Source: JTS-RE37 sp041744575
GTDB taxonomy: Bacteria; Bacteroidota; Bacteroidia; Flavobacteriales; Flavobacteriaceae
DNA length: 64,000 nt
Assembly (NCBI GenBank): GCA_041744575.1
Contig: JBGTKP010000033.1
Span: 1-64,000 of the forward strand
Direction of reading: 5' to 3'
In this document: positions 41,906 to 51,441 of the stretch, piece after piece
How the letters are laid out: the number at the start of each line of letters is the position of its first letter
How positions within the stretch are numbered: the stretch's first letter is position 1
Program-made: the position numbers and the translations under genes
The notes under the pieces: generated by a model
The model's database searches: none
What the model was told of the DNA's origin: nothing
The model's input: only the letters and a program-made list of their open reading frames with translations

Positions 41906-42511
41906 TTACTCCATCGGAAAGTCGGCGTTGGCCATGACCTCTTCTATCTGGCGAATATGTCGCTCCGTATGTGCCGAGATGAACATCAGCACCTGGTAGG
42001 CATCAACGGTTCCCACTGGCGTTTTTGCATAATGGTTGCGCAGGTCGTCCCCGGTCGTTATAACATAATCAATGTGGGCCTGTCTGGCAGTTTCGAATGC
42101 TTCCAGGGTGGCTTCTACAGAACCGAATTTCCCTGAGGGTTCAAAGGCTTCAGGGGTCTTCACTTTATTTGAACGGTCTGCAATCATGGCCAGCACCTGC
42201 TCGTCCGACAGTTGTACCTCGACCCTCCTGGCCGGGTCTGCTTTTTCCTTCAGTGCCCCCTGCAGCATTTGATCAAGGTTGGATTCAGAAACAGCGATGT
42301 GTTCGATACATTCTGCGACAGACCAGGAATCCGGACTGATCTTATACCCAAGCTGTTCATCGCTGAGGCCATCGGTAATTGAAAGTAAACGGTCCCGGGT
42401 CTTGGTAAGTTCTGCGGCCGCGGCCTCGCGTTCTGCCTCGGTAAGCTTCGGTGGATACGGACTGAAACCGGCTAACAACAAAAGAACGATCAAAGAAAGC
42501 AATTTTTTCAC
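41906..42511 (-). CDS. Secreted DinB-fold protein (GTG start)
   Basis: A 201-residue protein with a signal peptide (KKLLSLIVLLLLAGFSPYP) and a DinB-like four-helix bundle. RDRLLSITDGLSDEQLGYKISPDSWSVAECIEHIAVSE carries the first metal-binding His, HIDYVITTGDDLRNHY the second, and FISAHTERHIRQIEEVM the last pair. DinB-fold proteins bind a metal through three His and include thiol-transferases; most are uncharacterised. The start is GTG at 42511; the nearby ATG is out of frame. A second, different DinB-fold gene lies 113 bases upstream on the same strand. Confidence 0.85.
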   Translation of the reverse strand: MKKLLSLIVLLLLAGFSPYPPKLTEAEREAAAAELTKTRDRLLSITDGLSDEQLGYKISPDSWSVAECIEHIAVSESNLDQMLQGALKEKADPARRVEVQLSDEQVLAMIADRSNKVKTPEAFEPSGKFGSVEATLEAFETARQAHIDYVITTGDDLRNHYAKTPVGTVDAYQVLMFISAHTERHIRQIEEVMANADFPME

Positions 42512-42624
42512 TTCATTTCATTTTTGGTGATTACTATAGGATAATGTCCCGATCAATACAGCGGAAAATCTTTAAAAATGGGATCGAAAAGATAGTTTAA
42601 ATTCTTGTAGGTACTGATTTCCAG

Positions 42625-43200
42625 TTAATTTTTTTCACCTGAATAAAAATCGATTCCTCCGGCAATCGGATTACCGGCAATCCTTCGTAAAATGGCTATT
42701 TGTCCACTATGCCAGACAGCGTCTTCCAATGGGCCGTTTAATTGATTCCAGAAAGGGTCGTATCTTTTCTGTCCGGCTGTTACTGCTGCCTTTGGAACGG
42801 GGAAATAGGTCTCCATATAAGCTGTCCTTGCTATCATGAGATTGTCAAGGGTTTGCCTGCGGCTTTCTTCAGGTCCGGGTTTTGGCTGCACTGCACCTTC
42901 CGATCTGGTGGCAAAATCACGAATAATTTCGCTTAGCTGAAGGATATGTTCCATGATTTCTGATATACTTCGGCCATCCCCGGAACTCCTGAACGCGCGA
43001 TCTGCATCTGTAAGTCCCTCGGTTGCCCAGAAATACCTGAATCCAAGTCCGTCAATCAACCTGACCATAATTGTCCCGCTGTTTACGGTTTCCGGGTGCC
43101 TGGAAATATCGCTGAATGGCAGCCCTTTCCCGCTGCTTTCCTGTGCATTCAACTGATTACATATCAGAATAAACATACTAAAGATCAGGTATTTCATCAT
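42625..43200 (-). CDS. Secreted DinB-superfamily protein
   Basis: A 191-residue protein with signal peptide (ending LNAQ) and a DinB-type bundle: MVRLIDGLGFRYFWATEGLTDADRAFR, then ISEIMEHILQLSEIIRDF, and EDAVWHSGQIAILRRIAGN with the C-terminal metal His. It has diverged strongly from the neighbour at 41906-42511. Its ATG directly follows the stop of the spondin-like lipoprotein gene with no base between (stop TAA at 43203-43201, ATG at 43200), so the two are translationally coupled. The meaning of this pairing is unknown. Confidence 0.8.
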   Translation of the reverse strand: MMKYLIFSMFILICNQLNAQESSGKGLPFSDISRHPETVNSGTIMVRLIDGLGFRYFWATEGLTDADRAFRSSGDGRSISEIMEHILQLSEIIRDFATRSEGAVQPKPGPEESRRQTLDNLMIARTAYMETYFPVPKAAVTAGQKRYDPFWNQLNGPLEDAVWHSGQIAILRRIAGNPIAGGIDFYSGEKN

Positions 43201-44154
43201 TTAAAAGTCCAATTTTACGAAACTGATCATGGCTGCGGGGGGATCCACGGAAGTGCCGTTCCCCAGGGGAGCACCAGTGATCAATGAAATGCCTTCCGCA
43301 GGACTGGTATCCTCATCCGGGGAAGTATAGTCCGTTCCACTGTCTGTCCCGGAGTCGTATGAAATAGCATTGATACTCAATTCATCAAGAAAGGCGTTAT
43401 TGATGTAAAGGTTCACATTTTCTGCAGCGACGAACCAGTCAGGGCTGGGCCCAAACATACTCACCAGGGACACTAAGGGAAAATCTTTTGTCACAGTGAT
43501 CTCAAAAGTTACCTCAGAGAATCCCGAAGTTAGTCCGGGGCCATCAATGTAGCTCAGTGCAGTCCCGGCACTGACCAGGGCATCCACCTCAGCATTCAGT
43601 CCTGCATTTGTACCCTCTTCCGCCATTTCTTCAATTCCATCGCTTGCCAGCTCCCCTTCTTCAAAAAGGGAAATTCCCGAGGTATGCACCATCCCTACGA
43701 CGGGTGAGAAATGATCTCCTGCCGGGAAATCAACCGGATGGGTAGTGGAACTCCAATTGCCAATAAAAGTGACGTTATAGGTTGCGGTGGTTTCTTCTGG
43801 TGGGACCTGTACAGTGATGTAATTGGTTTCTGTAAAGGTGTTATTGCCCTTGCTGTTGACGGCGGTAAGGCTGACCGAAAATGTTCCGGGATTATTATAA
43901 ATGACGGTGGGATCCTCCTCGGTACTCAGGTTGGGTTCCCCTCCATTGAATACCCACGAATAGCTGGTAGCCTTGAGGGAGGTATTGGTAAATTTGACGC
44001 TCGCTCCGGTAAAAACCGTCTTGACTGGGGTGGTGAAACTTGCGATCGGGTTATCACTGTTATCGCCAGGACCATCATCACTGGTGCAGGCACATAACAT
44101 GACCGCGGTTATAAGGAACATTGCATTTCGCAAAAGGGAATTTCTCTTTTTCAT
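43201..44154 (-). CDS. Lipoprotein with PKD and spondin-N-like domains
   Basis: A 317-residue lipoprotein. The signal peptide ends in VMLCAC with a lipobox. Residues about 32-115 are a PKD domain (IASFTTPVKTVFTGASVKFTNTS, YSWVFNGG, VIYNNPGTFSVSLTAVNSKGN). Residues about 125-317 resemble the spondin N-terminal domain: YNVTFIGNWSSTTHPVDFP, FSPVVGMVHTSG, then ASDGIEEMAEEG and FVKLDF at the very end. Spondin-N domains occur in animal adhesion proteins and in secreted bacterial proteins, where they may bind phospholipids or matrix. The acidic YDSGTDSGTDYTSPDEDTSPAEG loop is unusual. The start is ATG 44154; a TTG at 44169 is weaker. Confidence 0.85.
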   Translation of the reverse strand: MKKRNSLLRNAMFLITAVMLCACTSDDGPGDNSDNPIASFTTPVKTVFTGASVKFTNTSLKATSYSWVFNGGEPNLSTEEDPTVIYNNPGTFSVSLTAVNSKGNNTFTETNYITVQVPPEETTATYNVTFIGNWSSTTHPVDFPAGDHFSPVVGMVHTSGISLFEEGELASDGIEEMAEEGTNAGLNAEVDALVSAGTALSYIDGPGLTSGFSEVTFEITVTKDFPLVSLVSMFGPSPDWFVAAENVNLYINNAFLDELSINAISYDSGTDSGTDYTSPDEDTSPAEGISLITGAPLGNGTSVDPPAAMISFVKLDF

Positions 44155-44205
44155 GGCTTTTTTTATCAAAATAAATTAATTCAGCGCTCTCCTGCAACTA
44201 TATGA

Positions 44206-45069
44206 TCAGTATTGATGGAATGCGTCTGAGACAAAGCTCAGGACTGCGGGGAGCGACTCCCGCCAGTAGGTCCAGCTATGGTTTCCGTCCCGCACCCGGT
44301 ATTCATGAGGAATTTCCTTTTTTTTCATAGCGATATGTACGAGACTGTTCCCTTCAAAGAGAAAATCGTCATCTCCGCAATCGATAAACCAGCGAACGGA
44401 GGCAATATCCTCCTTTTCCATGCTGTTGATCAGATTTACCGCGTTGTGTTCTCCAAAATAGGTGGTGAGCGAGGCGTTCGTATATTTTTCCTTATTGGCG
44501 TCCATTCGTTCTTTGAGTTCTTCCATGGTTAGAGGCCCGACATAAGCGCTTAGCGGACATGCAGATGAAAACAGTTCGGGCCGGTGTAAAGCATACATGA
44601 AAGTGCCTCCTCCACCCATGGAGAGTCCGGCCACTGCGCGAAACCTTTTTTCGGCCTTGATCCGGTATTTCTTTTCGACATAGGGCATCAATTCATTAAA
44701 AAAATAGTCTTCATATGCCCAGGAACCGTCCATATTGTTGAAATACCCGCGTCTTCCCGTGTTGGCATCAGGCATGACAATGATCATTGGCGTGGCGGTT
44801 CCTTCACCGATCGCCTTATCTGTGATCCGGAGAACTTCTCCGAACTGTACCCAGCCGGTCTGATCATCACCTGCCCCGTGCAGGAGATAAAGCACCGGAT
44901 AGCTCCTGTTCGAAGTTTCGTACCCCGGTGGCAGGTATACCGCATATTTCCGTTCTCCTTTTAGCAGGGTACTCGTCATAATTTCTGCATCATGGACCGT
45001 CCCCGATTGGGCGTGGATGGAAAAAGGCAGGTAACTAAAAAGGGATAACAAAATTAAAAATGATCTCAT
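44206..45069 (-). CDS. Secreted esterase (esterase-D/CE1-like alpha/beta hydrolase)
   Basis: A 287-residue protein with a signal peptide (MRSFLILLSLFSYLPFSIHAQ). The alpha/beta-hydrolase set is complete: YLLHGAGDDQTGW (oxyanion region), GLSMGGGGTFMYAL (nucleophile Ser), the acid in WFIDCGDDDFLFEGN, and His in RDGNHSWTYW. The family includes feruloyl and acetyl-xylan esterases and S-formylglutathione hydrolase; secretion favours a polysaccharide side-chain esterase. It lies 51 bases upstream of the spondin-like lipoprotein gene on the same strand. The start is ATG 45069, where the signal peptide begins. Confidence 0.9.
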   Translation of the reverse strand: MRSFLILLSLFSYLPFSIHAQSGTVHDAEIMTSTLLKGERKYAVYLPPGYETSNRSYPVLYLLHGAGDDQTGWVQFGEVLRITDKAIGEGTATPMIIVMPDANTGRRGYFNNMDGSWAYEDYFFNELMPYVEKKYRIKAEKRFRAVAGLSMGGGGTFMYALHRPELFSSACPLSAYVGPLTMEELKERMDANKEKYTNASLTTYFGEHNAVNLINSMEKEDIASVRWFIDCGDDDFLFEGNSLVHIAMKKKEIPHEYRVRDGNHSWTYWRESLPAVLSFVSDAFHQY

Positions 45070-45217
45070 TCTAATGATTTTTAGGTTATTTCCTGTTCGA
45101 AATAAAGCTTCATCCATCTACCATAAAATTTCGGGAGCCTGGCATATCGACTATTAAATATAGGTGTTTTGGCTGAAATCGCTCACAACCGTACTTTCTG
45201 AACTTTCCCGGGTTTCG

Positions 45218-45667
45218 TCAGAGCCACTTTTCAAAACACAGACTGTTATCAATGTTTGCATACTGTCCATAATTGGGAATTCTTTCATAGCCCCGATATT
45301 CATAGAGCCGGATGGCTTCTGGTTGTCTTTTTCCAGTCTCGAGGATACATCTTTTATAATTCAATTCCCTGGCCCAGCTCTCCAGTTCCATGAGTACTGC
45401 CGAGGCCAGACCTTGTCCACGCTTCTCCGGTACGACGTACATCCGTTTTACTTCCATAGTCCCCTGGTCATATTCCTTAATAGCCCCGCAGCCACAATTA
45501 ACTAAGCCATCTGTCAGGACAATGGCATACTTGATGGCGTAAATTTTGTTGAACTGGTCGTAAAAAGCATGATCTCTGCCATCCCTTTCGGCAAGTTCCG
45601 CGTCCAGGGAGGCTACCAACTCAATAAATTGTTCATTTCCGGAATCTGTTCGAAGGATGCGGATCAT
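45218..45667 (-). CDS. GNAT-family N-acetyltransferase
   Basis: A 149-residue acetyltransferase. The acetyl-CoA loop is MEVKRMYVVPEKRGQGLASAVLMELE (R/QxxGxG/A form), followed by CILETGKRQPEAIRLYEYRGYERI, the usual last strands of the fold. VLTDGLVNCGCGAIKEYDQ precedes them. The substrate cannot be read. It lies alone between the esterase and the M28 peptidase genes, all on the minus strand, with gaps of about 100-150 bases. Confidence 0.9.
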   Translation of the reverse strand: MIRILRTDSGNEQFIELVASLDAELAERDGRDHAFYDQFNKIYAIKYAIVLTDGLVNCGCGAIKEYDQGTMEVKRMYVVPEKRGQGLASAVLMELESWARELNYKRCILETGKRQPEAIRLYEYRGYERIPNYGQYANIDNSLCFEKWL

Positions 45668-45774
45668 TGGTTGGGAAGTTTAAGGTTGGAGGTGAGGAAA
45701 ATAGTATCCTTGATGTATTTAGCGATGATTAAATTTCTTCCATTGCCCGAATCACAGGTGGGGCGGAGACCATG

Positions 45775-47400
45775 TTATTCATTTCCTTCTCTCGCGGCCC
45801 TGAACTCGCTTCCTTTGTACCATTTTGGAAAATAGGCTTCTGTGGAAAGTTTAAGACCGATTTCATATAATAGTTGCGCATCCGCCTGCACCCCGCTTAT
45901 GGACATCTCTTTCGGATCAAACTCATCAGAGGGCTGATGATAGTGGTTCGTCTGATACTCATCACGCTTTTGCTTGATATATCCGGGCCCACGTTCAAAA
46001 TCTTCGTAGGTACCTGAGGCAAACAAGGCGGGAATGCCAATTTTGGCAAAATTAAAGTGATCCGACCGAAAGAAATACCCTTTTTCAGGTTCCGGATCGG
46101 GCAGGATATAACGTCCGTGTTTTCGGGCTATTTCGTCCGCGTAGTCGTCCATTTCCGATTGCCCGAAACCTGTAATGGTAAAATCTTTCATGGGTCCCGG
46201 ACTTTCAAAGCCATCCATATTGATGGCAGCTACGGTTTTTTCCGGAGGATATATGGGATGGGCCGCATAATAGGCAGAACCCAATAATCCCTGTTCTTCA
46301 GCGGTAACCGCGAGGAAGACGACCGAACGCCCGGGTTGTCGGCCATTTTTAAAAGCCTCCGCGATGGCCAGCAGACAGGAAGTGCCTGAAGCATTGTCCA
46401 CTGCCCCGTTATAAATGGAATCTCCGTCAACTGCTTTTCCGATCCCCAGGTGATCCCAATGTGCAGCATAGATAATGTATTCATCCGGAGTCTGGTCCCC
46501 GTCAATTCGGGCAACCACATTTCTTGATACGGCTCTTTTAATTTTATTGGTGACCTGGACCGATGCACTCAGCCCAAGCGGAACAGGGCGGAAGGTACTG
46601 TCGAGCGCCATTTCCCTAAAGTCTTTATGTACGATCCCTGCTGCTTCGAATAATTTGATGGCTGCCTCACTTCTTATCCACCCTTGTATATCGACCAATT
46701 CGGCATTTCCTTCAAGTCCCAGCTGGGCACCGGTGTTGCTTGCCTGGACAACGTTCCATCCGTAGGAGGCAGGTTCTGTGTCGTGAATAATCAATACTCC
46801 GGATGCCCCCTGTCTCGCTGCTTCTTCAAATTTGTAGGTCCATCTGCCGTAATAGGTCATTTCCGACCCTTTGAACATGGTAGAATCTTTTGTTGTAAAA
46901 CCCGGATCATTTACGAGTACCACGGCTGTTTTTCCTTCCCAGTCCATCCCTTCATAATCATTCCAGCCATATTCCGGAGCCACGATCCCATATCCCGCAA
47001 ACACCAGAGGGGAATCCTCAAGTTGTGCAACTATCTCAGTCTTGCGGGTGTTTACTACAAAATCCTCATAAAAATTAAGATTAAAACCTCCGCCCGGACC
47101 GCTAATTTCCATAAGGTCGGAAGGGGTGCCATCAATTTCTACAAGGGGAACTTCCTGAAAGTAACTGTTACCATTCCCAGGGAGGAGGCCCAGCTTTTCA
47201 AATTCTTCTTTCAGATATGCGACGGTGAGTGTTTCACCTTCCGTAAAGGGCATCCTTCCAAAAAAATTGTCGGAGGACAGGCGTTCAAGGTGCCTTGAAA
47301 TAGTTTCTGCCTGAACTTCCACTATGGCCTTATCGGTCTTTTTTTTCTCCTGGCAGCCTGCAATTAGAAAGAATCCAAGAATGCAAACAAGTTTATTCAT
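45775..47400 (-). CDS. M28-family metallopeptidase lipoprotein with PA domain
   Basis: A 541-residue lipoprotein (MNKLVCILGFFLIAGC). After a linker, a PA domain is inserted (about 120-250: VFAGYGIVAPEYGWNDYEGMDWEGKTAVVLVNDPGF, then QGASGVLIIHD). The M28 catalytic part follows with the zinc ligands and catalytic Glu in order: YAAHWDHLG, GAVDNASGTS, VTAEEQGLLGS, NMDGF and FFRSDHFNF. Relatives remove amino acids or act on peptides at the cell surface. The start is ATG 47400; the TTG two codons upstream is not needed. Confidence 0.93.
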   Translation of the reverse strand: MNKLVCILGFFLIAGCQEKKKTDKAIVEVQAETISRHLERLSSDNFFGRMPFTEGETLTVAYLKEEFEKLGLLPGNGNSYFQEVPLVEIDGTPSDLMEISGPGGGFNLNFYEDFVVNTRKTEIVAQLEDSPLVFAGYGIVAPEYGWNDYEGMDWEGKTAVVLVNDPGFTTKDSTMFKGSEMTYYGRWTYKFEEAARQGASGVLIIHDTEPASYGWNVVQASNTGAQLGLEGNAELVDIQGWIRSEAAIKLFEAAGIVHKDFREMALDSTFRPVPLGLSASVQVTNKIKRAVSRNVVARIDGDQTPDEYIIYAAHWDHLGIGKAVDGDSIYNGAVDNASGTSCLLAIAEAFKNGRQPGRSVVFLAVTAEEQGLLGSAYYAAHPIYPPEKTVAAINMDGFESPGPMKDFTITGFGQSEMDDYADEIARKHGRYILPDPEPEKGYFFRSDHFNFAKIGIPALFASGTYEDFERGPGYIKQKRDEYQTNHYHQPSDEFDPKEMSISGVQADAQLLYEIGLKLSTEAYFPKWYKGSEFRAAREGNE

Positions 47401-47600
47401 AATCAATGCTTAGACTCCCGCGGATGACCCCTTGGAAGTCGTTGAAATCTGACCCTGGATATTGACTTATAAAAGGTTCATATCCAAACTCCTGCCTTCA
47501 CCACCCGGAAAAGTCAGGTGGAAAAGACGAATCCTGGCAAGTCATAGGTTGCCTCTAACACGATATATTTGCACCTCCGAAATAAGAATTAGGGAGTTGA

Positions 47601-47924
47601 TCATTCAGAGTGGATACCCGTGGCAGAAAAGATCTTCAATACCAGATCAATTTCCTTTTCATGCACCTTACCATCTGCATTGGCCATTTCTTCGAGCATT
47701 ACAGCCAGTGCTTTCTTTTTATTGGCGGGCATTCCTGCCAGAATAGCAAGTCCTTCCTGGGCATTCACCTTACGGGCTTCCCGGATAAGTTCGCGGTCGC
47801 ATTTAAGAATATCAGTGATCTGATTTAAGAAAGTCATTTCACCGGATGTTACATGTCCATCCGCGAGTATCACCTCGTCAATGGCTTTTATTATTGCCAG
47901 TTTTTCAGCCAGATTAAATTCCAT
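47601..47924 (-). CDS. TerB-like protein
   Basis: A 107-residue helical protein with the TerB/DjlA-type acidic repeat: AIDEVILADGHVTSGEMTFLNQI and then LEEMANADGKVHEKEIDLVLKIF. The two DGxVxxxE motifs bind divalent metal in TerB. No other tellurite-resistance gene is nearby, so it is a stand-alone member of the superfamily; the role is unknown. The gaps on both sides (194 and 244 bases) show no gene. Confidence 0.8.
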   Translation of the reverse strand: MEFNLAEKLAIIKAIDEVILADGHVTSGEMTFLNQITDILKCDRELIREARKVNAQEGLAILAGMPANKKKALAVMLEEMANADGKVHEKEIDLVLKIFSATGIHSE

Positions 47925-48168
47925 AGGGTTGCATAAAATAATTCAAATTTGTTGCTTACTTATGAACTGAAAGGGGACAGAAGATTCCAGCCTGAAGCCG
48001 TTACGTTGATCCTTCCCGGAGAGGAAAAACACATTCCCGGATATCCAGATACAAGGTAAAAAAAAATATTCACCCTCAATCCTTTTTTTTATCGCTATTG
48101 CTTACCAGCCAAAAATAGGACGGCGATGCCCACAATTGCTGAGGGGACTAACCCTAACCGGGCTCAGA

Positions 48169-49671
48169 CTATTCTGACAATTTGCCGGACTTCTGTGGGG
48201 CCTTCCACTCTTTCAGTATCCCATAGCCGGTTTGCACTATCAACTCCAGGATGTCTTCGATGTCTTGGCGGGAGGTTCTGAAATTTACGATGCAGCCCCG
48301 CAGGCAATACTTCTCTCTGATCACTGCATTGGATAAGAAGGCCTTGCCTCCCTTCTGCAAAGCATCAAGAACTGCTTCATTTAATTTGTTGAGATATGGC
48401 CTGTTTTTCTCAAGAGAAGGATCCAGCCCTGTTGGGATAAAACGAAGGGTGGTGATGCTTAGGCTCTGACTAACTGCTTCCAGGTGTGGGTGAATGTCAG
48501 CCAGATGGAACATAAGCCGTGATAGCTCAATATCTTCCATTATAGATTTTAAATAACCTGCTCTACCCATTTGACGTAGGGTGAGCCAGATTTTTAAGGC
48601 CCTGAAACCCCGGGAATTCTGAAGGCCGAATTCGTAATAATTGGTAGAGGGCGCTTCTTCGTCTTTATTAAAGTTATAATACACGGGATGTGAGCTGAAC
48701 GTGTCTGTCAGATGCTTTGCATTTTTAACGAGGGTACAACCCGCTTCAAGCGGCATGTACAGCCATTTGTGGGGATCGAGGGCGATTGAATCCGCATCTT
48801 CCATTCCTTCAAACAATGAGGTAAATTCAGGAATGCCGGCTGCTGGAATGCCGTAGGCTCCATCAATGTGAAACCATAGATCATTTGCCCTTGCTATAGC
48901 CGCAATTTTACTGAGATCATCAACGGCACCCGTACTGACGTCCCCTGCGGTCCCGATCACCATAAATGGATTCCATCCGGCACCTCTATCATCGCTCAAT
49001 GCCTTTTCCAGGAGGACCGTATCCATTTTGTTGTCCTTGTTGACAGGGATCCAGCGGATCGCGTCTGCTTCCATACCTGTTAAACCAACTGCCTTCTCTA
49101 TCCAGGTGTGGGTGGTCTGTGGACAATATACGCGAGGGCGTCTATGTTCCGCCTCTTTGCCGGCCGTTGTGACTTTGGCATGTCTGGCGGCGAGGAAAGC
49201 GGTAATATTGGCCATATTGCCTCCGCTGACCAGAATTCCCCCATATTCCGTTGTCAGACCTATAAACTGAGCGAGCCATCGGATCGTCTGTTTTTCGATC
49301 TCAGTTGCCACTGGGCTTAGGATCTGAGCTCCGACATTCGGATTTACAGCGGCCGCCAGCAAGTCGGCCAAAACCCCCATCGGCGCTGCCGACGCCGTAA
49401 TATATCCCATAAATTTCGGATGACCGTTAAGGAGGGAATGGTTAAATAACAATTCAGTTGTGTCGGACACCAATTGAGAGGCACTGGTACCCAGCTCAGG
49501 TAGATCCAACGGCTCAAGAAGCTGTTGCAGGCGTTTTCCTGATTCCCCGGGGGTAACAGGCCGCTCTCGGATGGTGGCATTGAAATCGGCTATGGCATCG
49601 ATCAGGGCATGGCCGATCTGTCTGAATTCTTCCTTGTTTAGTTCTATGGCATTCTCCCTGGACCTGCTCAT
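48169..49671 (-). CDS. PLP-dependent group II decarboxylase (aromatic amino acid decarboxylase-like)
   Basis: A 500-residue group II decarboxylase. GHPKFMGYITASAAPMGVLADLLAAAVN is the N-terminal signature, ILVSGGNMANITAFLAAR the cofactor loop, DLWFHIDGAYG holds the PLP Asp, and IALDPHKWLYMP has the Schiff-base Lys. The C-terminal small domain is normal. The enzymes decarboxylate aromatic amino acids, glutamate or diaminobutyrate; the LYMPLEAGCTLV context is closest to aromatic decarboxylases, but I cannot fix the substrate. It is a lone gene with an ATG at 49671 and about 250-base gaps on either side. Confidence 0.9.
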   Translation of the reverse strand: MSRSRENAIELNKEEFRQIGHALIDAIADFNATIRERPVTPGESGKRLQQLLEPLDLPELGTSASQLVSDTTELLFNHSLLNGHPKFMGYITASAAPMGVLADLLAAAVNPNVGAQILSPVATEIEKQTIRWLAQFIGLTTEYGGILVSGGNMANITAFLAARHAKVTTAGKEAEHRRPRVYCPQTTHTWIEKAVGLTGMEADAIRWIPVNKDNKMDTVLLEKALSDDRGAGWNPFMVIGTAGDVSTGAVDDLSKIAAIARANDLWFHIDGAYGIPAAGIPEFTSLFEGMEDADSIALDPHKWLYMPLEAGCTLVKNAKHLTDTFSSHPVYYNFNKDEEAPSTNYYEFGLQNSRGFRALKIWLTLRQMGRAGYLKSIMEDIELSRLMFHLADIHPHLEAVSQSLSITTLRFIPTGLDPSLEKNRPYLNKLNEAVLDALQKGGKAFLSNAVIREKYCLRGCIVNFRTSRQDIEDILELIVQTGYGILKEWKAPQKSGKLSE

Positions 49672-49922
49672 GGGTATATCAATTGAAAAATTAAATTGGA
49701 AGGAACTTTTACACGTGTCACCTTAGAGGGAAGGTCCTGAAAACAGGATCCTGCTGAAAGGTGCTTATTTCCGGTTATTCAACTTAGATTTAAAGTTTTT
49801 CCTAATATGGGCCGTGACATAAAATCTATTCAGCCTCCCGTATTCCGGCTGGATCAGGGATCTCCCCGCTCGTGTCAGGCCAGTAATTCCCGTTCAAAAA
49901 AGCTTCAGGAACTGAAGTCCTT

Positions 49923-51272
49923 TTATTTTGTCATTTCCAAGTAATCAACCGCCAGATTGGCCAGGGCAATCACCCCTGTCAGAAAGCCACTTTCATCCAG
50001 ATAGAAATCGGGCGTATGATGGGGAGCGGCATCTTTCGGATCTTTGCCCTTGGGCATGCCGCCAAGATAAAAATATAAGCCGGGTACTTCATTCGCAAAA
50101 AAGGAAAAATCTTCAGCGCCGGTTTCGGCAGGTACTAGGATCACATTGTCTTCCCCGGCCGATTTTTTCAGCGAGGGAAGCATTTTTTCGGTGAGTTCCA
50201 CATGATTAAAAGTTACCGGATAATGCGAGGAATAGGGGAGTTCAACCTGAGCAATGGCCCCGTTGGCTTCAGCCGTTTTCACGGCTATTTGGTTGATTCG
50301 GTCAAAGATCAGTTGTTCATCGGCCTCACTTAATGTCCTGACGGTTCCCAGCATTTCAACGGTTTCAGGGATGATGTTGGACCGGTTGCCGCCATGAATA
50401 GCCCCAATGGTTACCACTGCCGGGTTCTCCGTGATATTGACGGAACGACTGATGATAGATTGAAGGCTGGTGATAATCTGGGCTGCCGTAAGTACCGGAT
50501 CGACCGAGGACCAGGGTTCCGCCCCGTGAGAGGAGGTTCCCTTTATCGTTATTTTCAGATCGGCCACTCCCGCAAACATGCCTTCAGGGCGGTAGGTGAT
50601 CTTTCCGGTTTCCACTTTAGAATTGATGTGGAGTCCGAAGATGGCATCTACCTTTGGGTTTTGAAGGACTCCTTCCTTTAACATCAGTTCCGCTCCCCCT
50701 TCCTCTCCTTTCGGGGCACCCTCTTCTGCGGGTTGAAAAATAAATTTGACAGTACCCCTGAGTTCTTTTTTCATACCTGCCAGAATTTCCGCCACGCCCA
50801 TGAGGATGGCCACATGGGAATCATGACCACAGGCATGCATTACCGGCGTGGTCTCCCCGTTGTATTCCATGGTCGCCTTCGAAGCAAACGGGACTTCGGT
50901 GCGTTCCAGCACTGGCAGGCCATCCATATCTGCACGTAAACCTACCACCGGCCCCGGCCGGCCACCCGTGAGGATAGCGGTCACGCCTGTCACGCCTACT
51001 TCCGTTTGCACCTCCATTCCAAGGGATTTCAAATGCTCCGCAACAAGCGCGGCCGTTCTTATTTCCCTGTTGCCCAATTCAGGATGAGCGTGAATGTCTC
51101 TCCGCCAGCTGATCACTTTTGGCTCAATATTTTTAGCCGCAGATGTGAGTTTTTGTCTGAGGTCCTTTGCCTGGGCATGAAGATGGAAGCAAAAAACCGG
51201 CAGGGTGAGGTATAGGAAAAACAGTGCGGTCTTTAAAGGTAAGTTGTTGGAATTTTTCATAGGAGTATCCAT
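49923..51272 (-). CDS. M20-family amidohydrolase (hippurate/amino-acid amidase type), secreted
   Basis: A 449-residue M20 amidohydrolase with a signal peptide (LKTALFFLYLTLPVFCFHLHAQ). Metal-site motifs in order: VGLRADMDGLPV, MHACGHDSHVAILMG, FQPAEEGAPKGEEGGAELM with the catalytic Glu, INSKVETGKI, and HHTPDFYLDESGF for the last His. The dimerisation domain (about 230-345) contains GTSSHGAEPWSSVDPVLTA. Such enzymes remove acyl or amino-acid groups from amides. The ATG at 51272 or 51260 may be the start; the signal peptide fits both. Confidence 0.93.
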   Translation of the reverse strand: MDTPMKNSNNLPLKTALFFLYLTLPVFCFHLHAQAKDLRQKLTSAAKNIEPKVISWRRDIHAHPELGNREIRTAALVAEHLKSLGMEVQTEVGVTGVTAILTGGRPGPVVGLRADMDGLPVLERTEVPFASKATMEYNGETTPVMHACGHDSHVAILMGVAEILAGMKKELRGTVKFIFQPAEEGAPKGEEGGAELMLKEGVLQNPKVDAIFGLHINSKVETGKITYRPEGMFAGVADLKITIKGTSSHGAEPWSSVDPVLTAAQIITSLQSIISRSVNITENPAVVTIGAIHGGNRSNIIPETVEMLGTVRTLSEADEQLIFDRINQIAVKTAEANGAIAQVELPYSSHYPVTFNHVELTEKMLPSLKKSAGEDNVILVPAETGAEDFSFFANEVPGLYFYLGGMPKGKDPKDAAPHHTPDFYLDESGFLTGVIALANLAVDYLEMTK

Positions 51273-51441
51273 GTTGGTTTTGATTTCGATGCTGGCGTGG
51301 CAGCCGATCGGAATGGTTTCGCTTAAATGTAAACATTTTATTGAAACCCGCTACCTTGGATGAGACAGATCATCGTTGTCTCTGGCCTATTCAAAGGAAG
51401 CTGGTTCTGAGGGTAAAAGTGAATGGGATCTTCCCACCTCC

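Noticed and set aside
46684..47298. 204-codon ORF antisense to the M28 peptidase gene
   Set aside because: Shadow frame; the peptidase has all metal ligands in the other strand.
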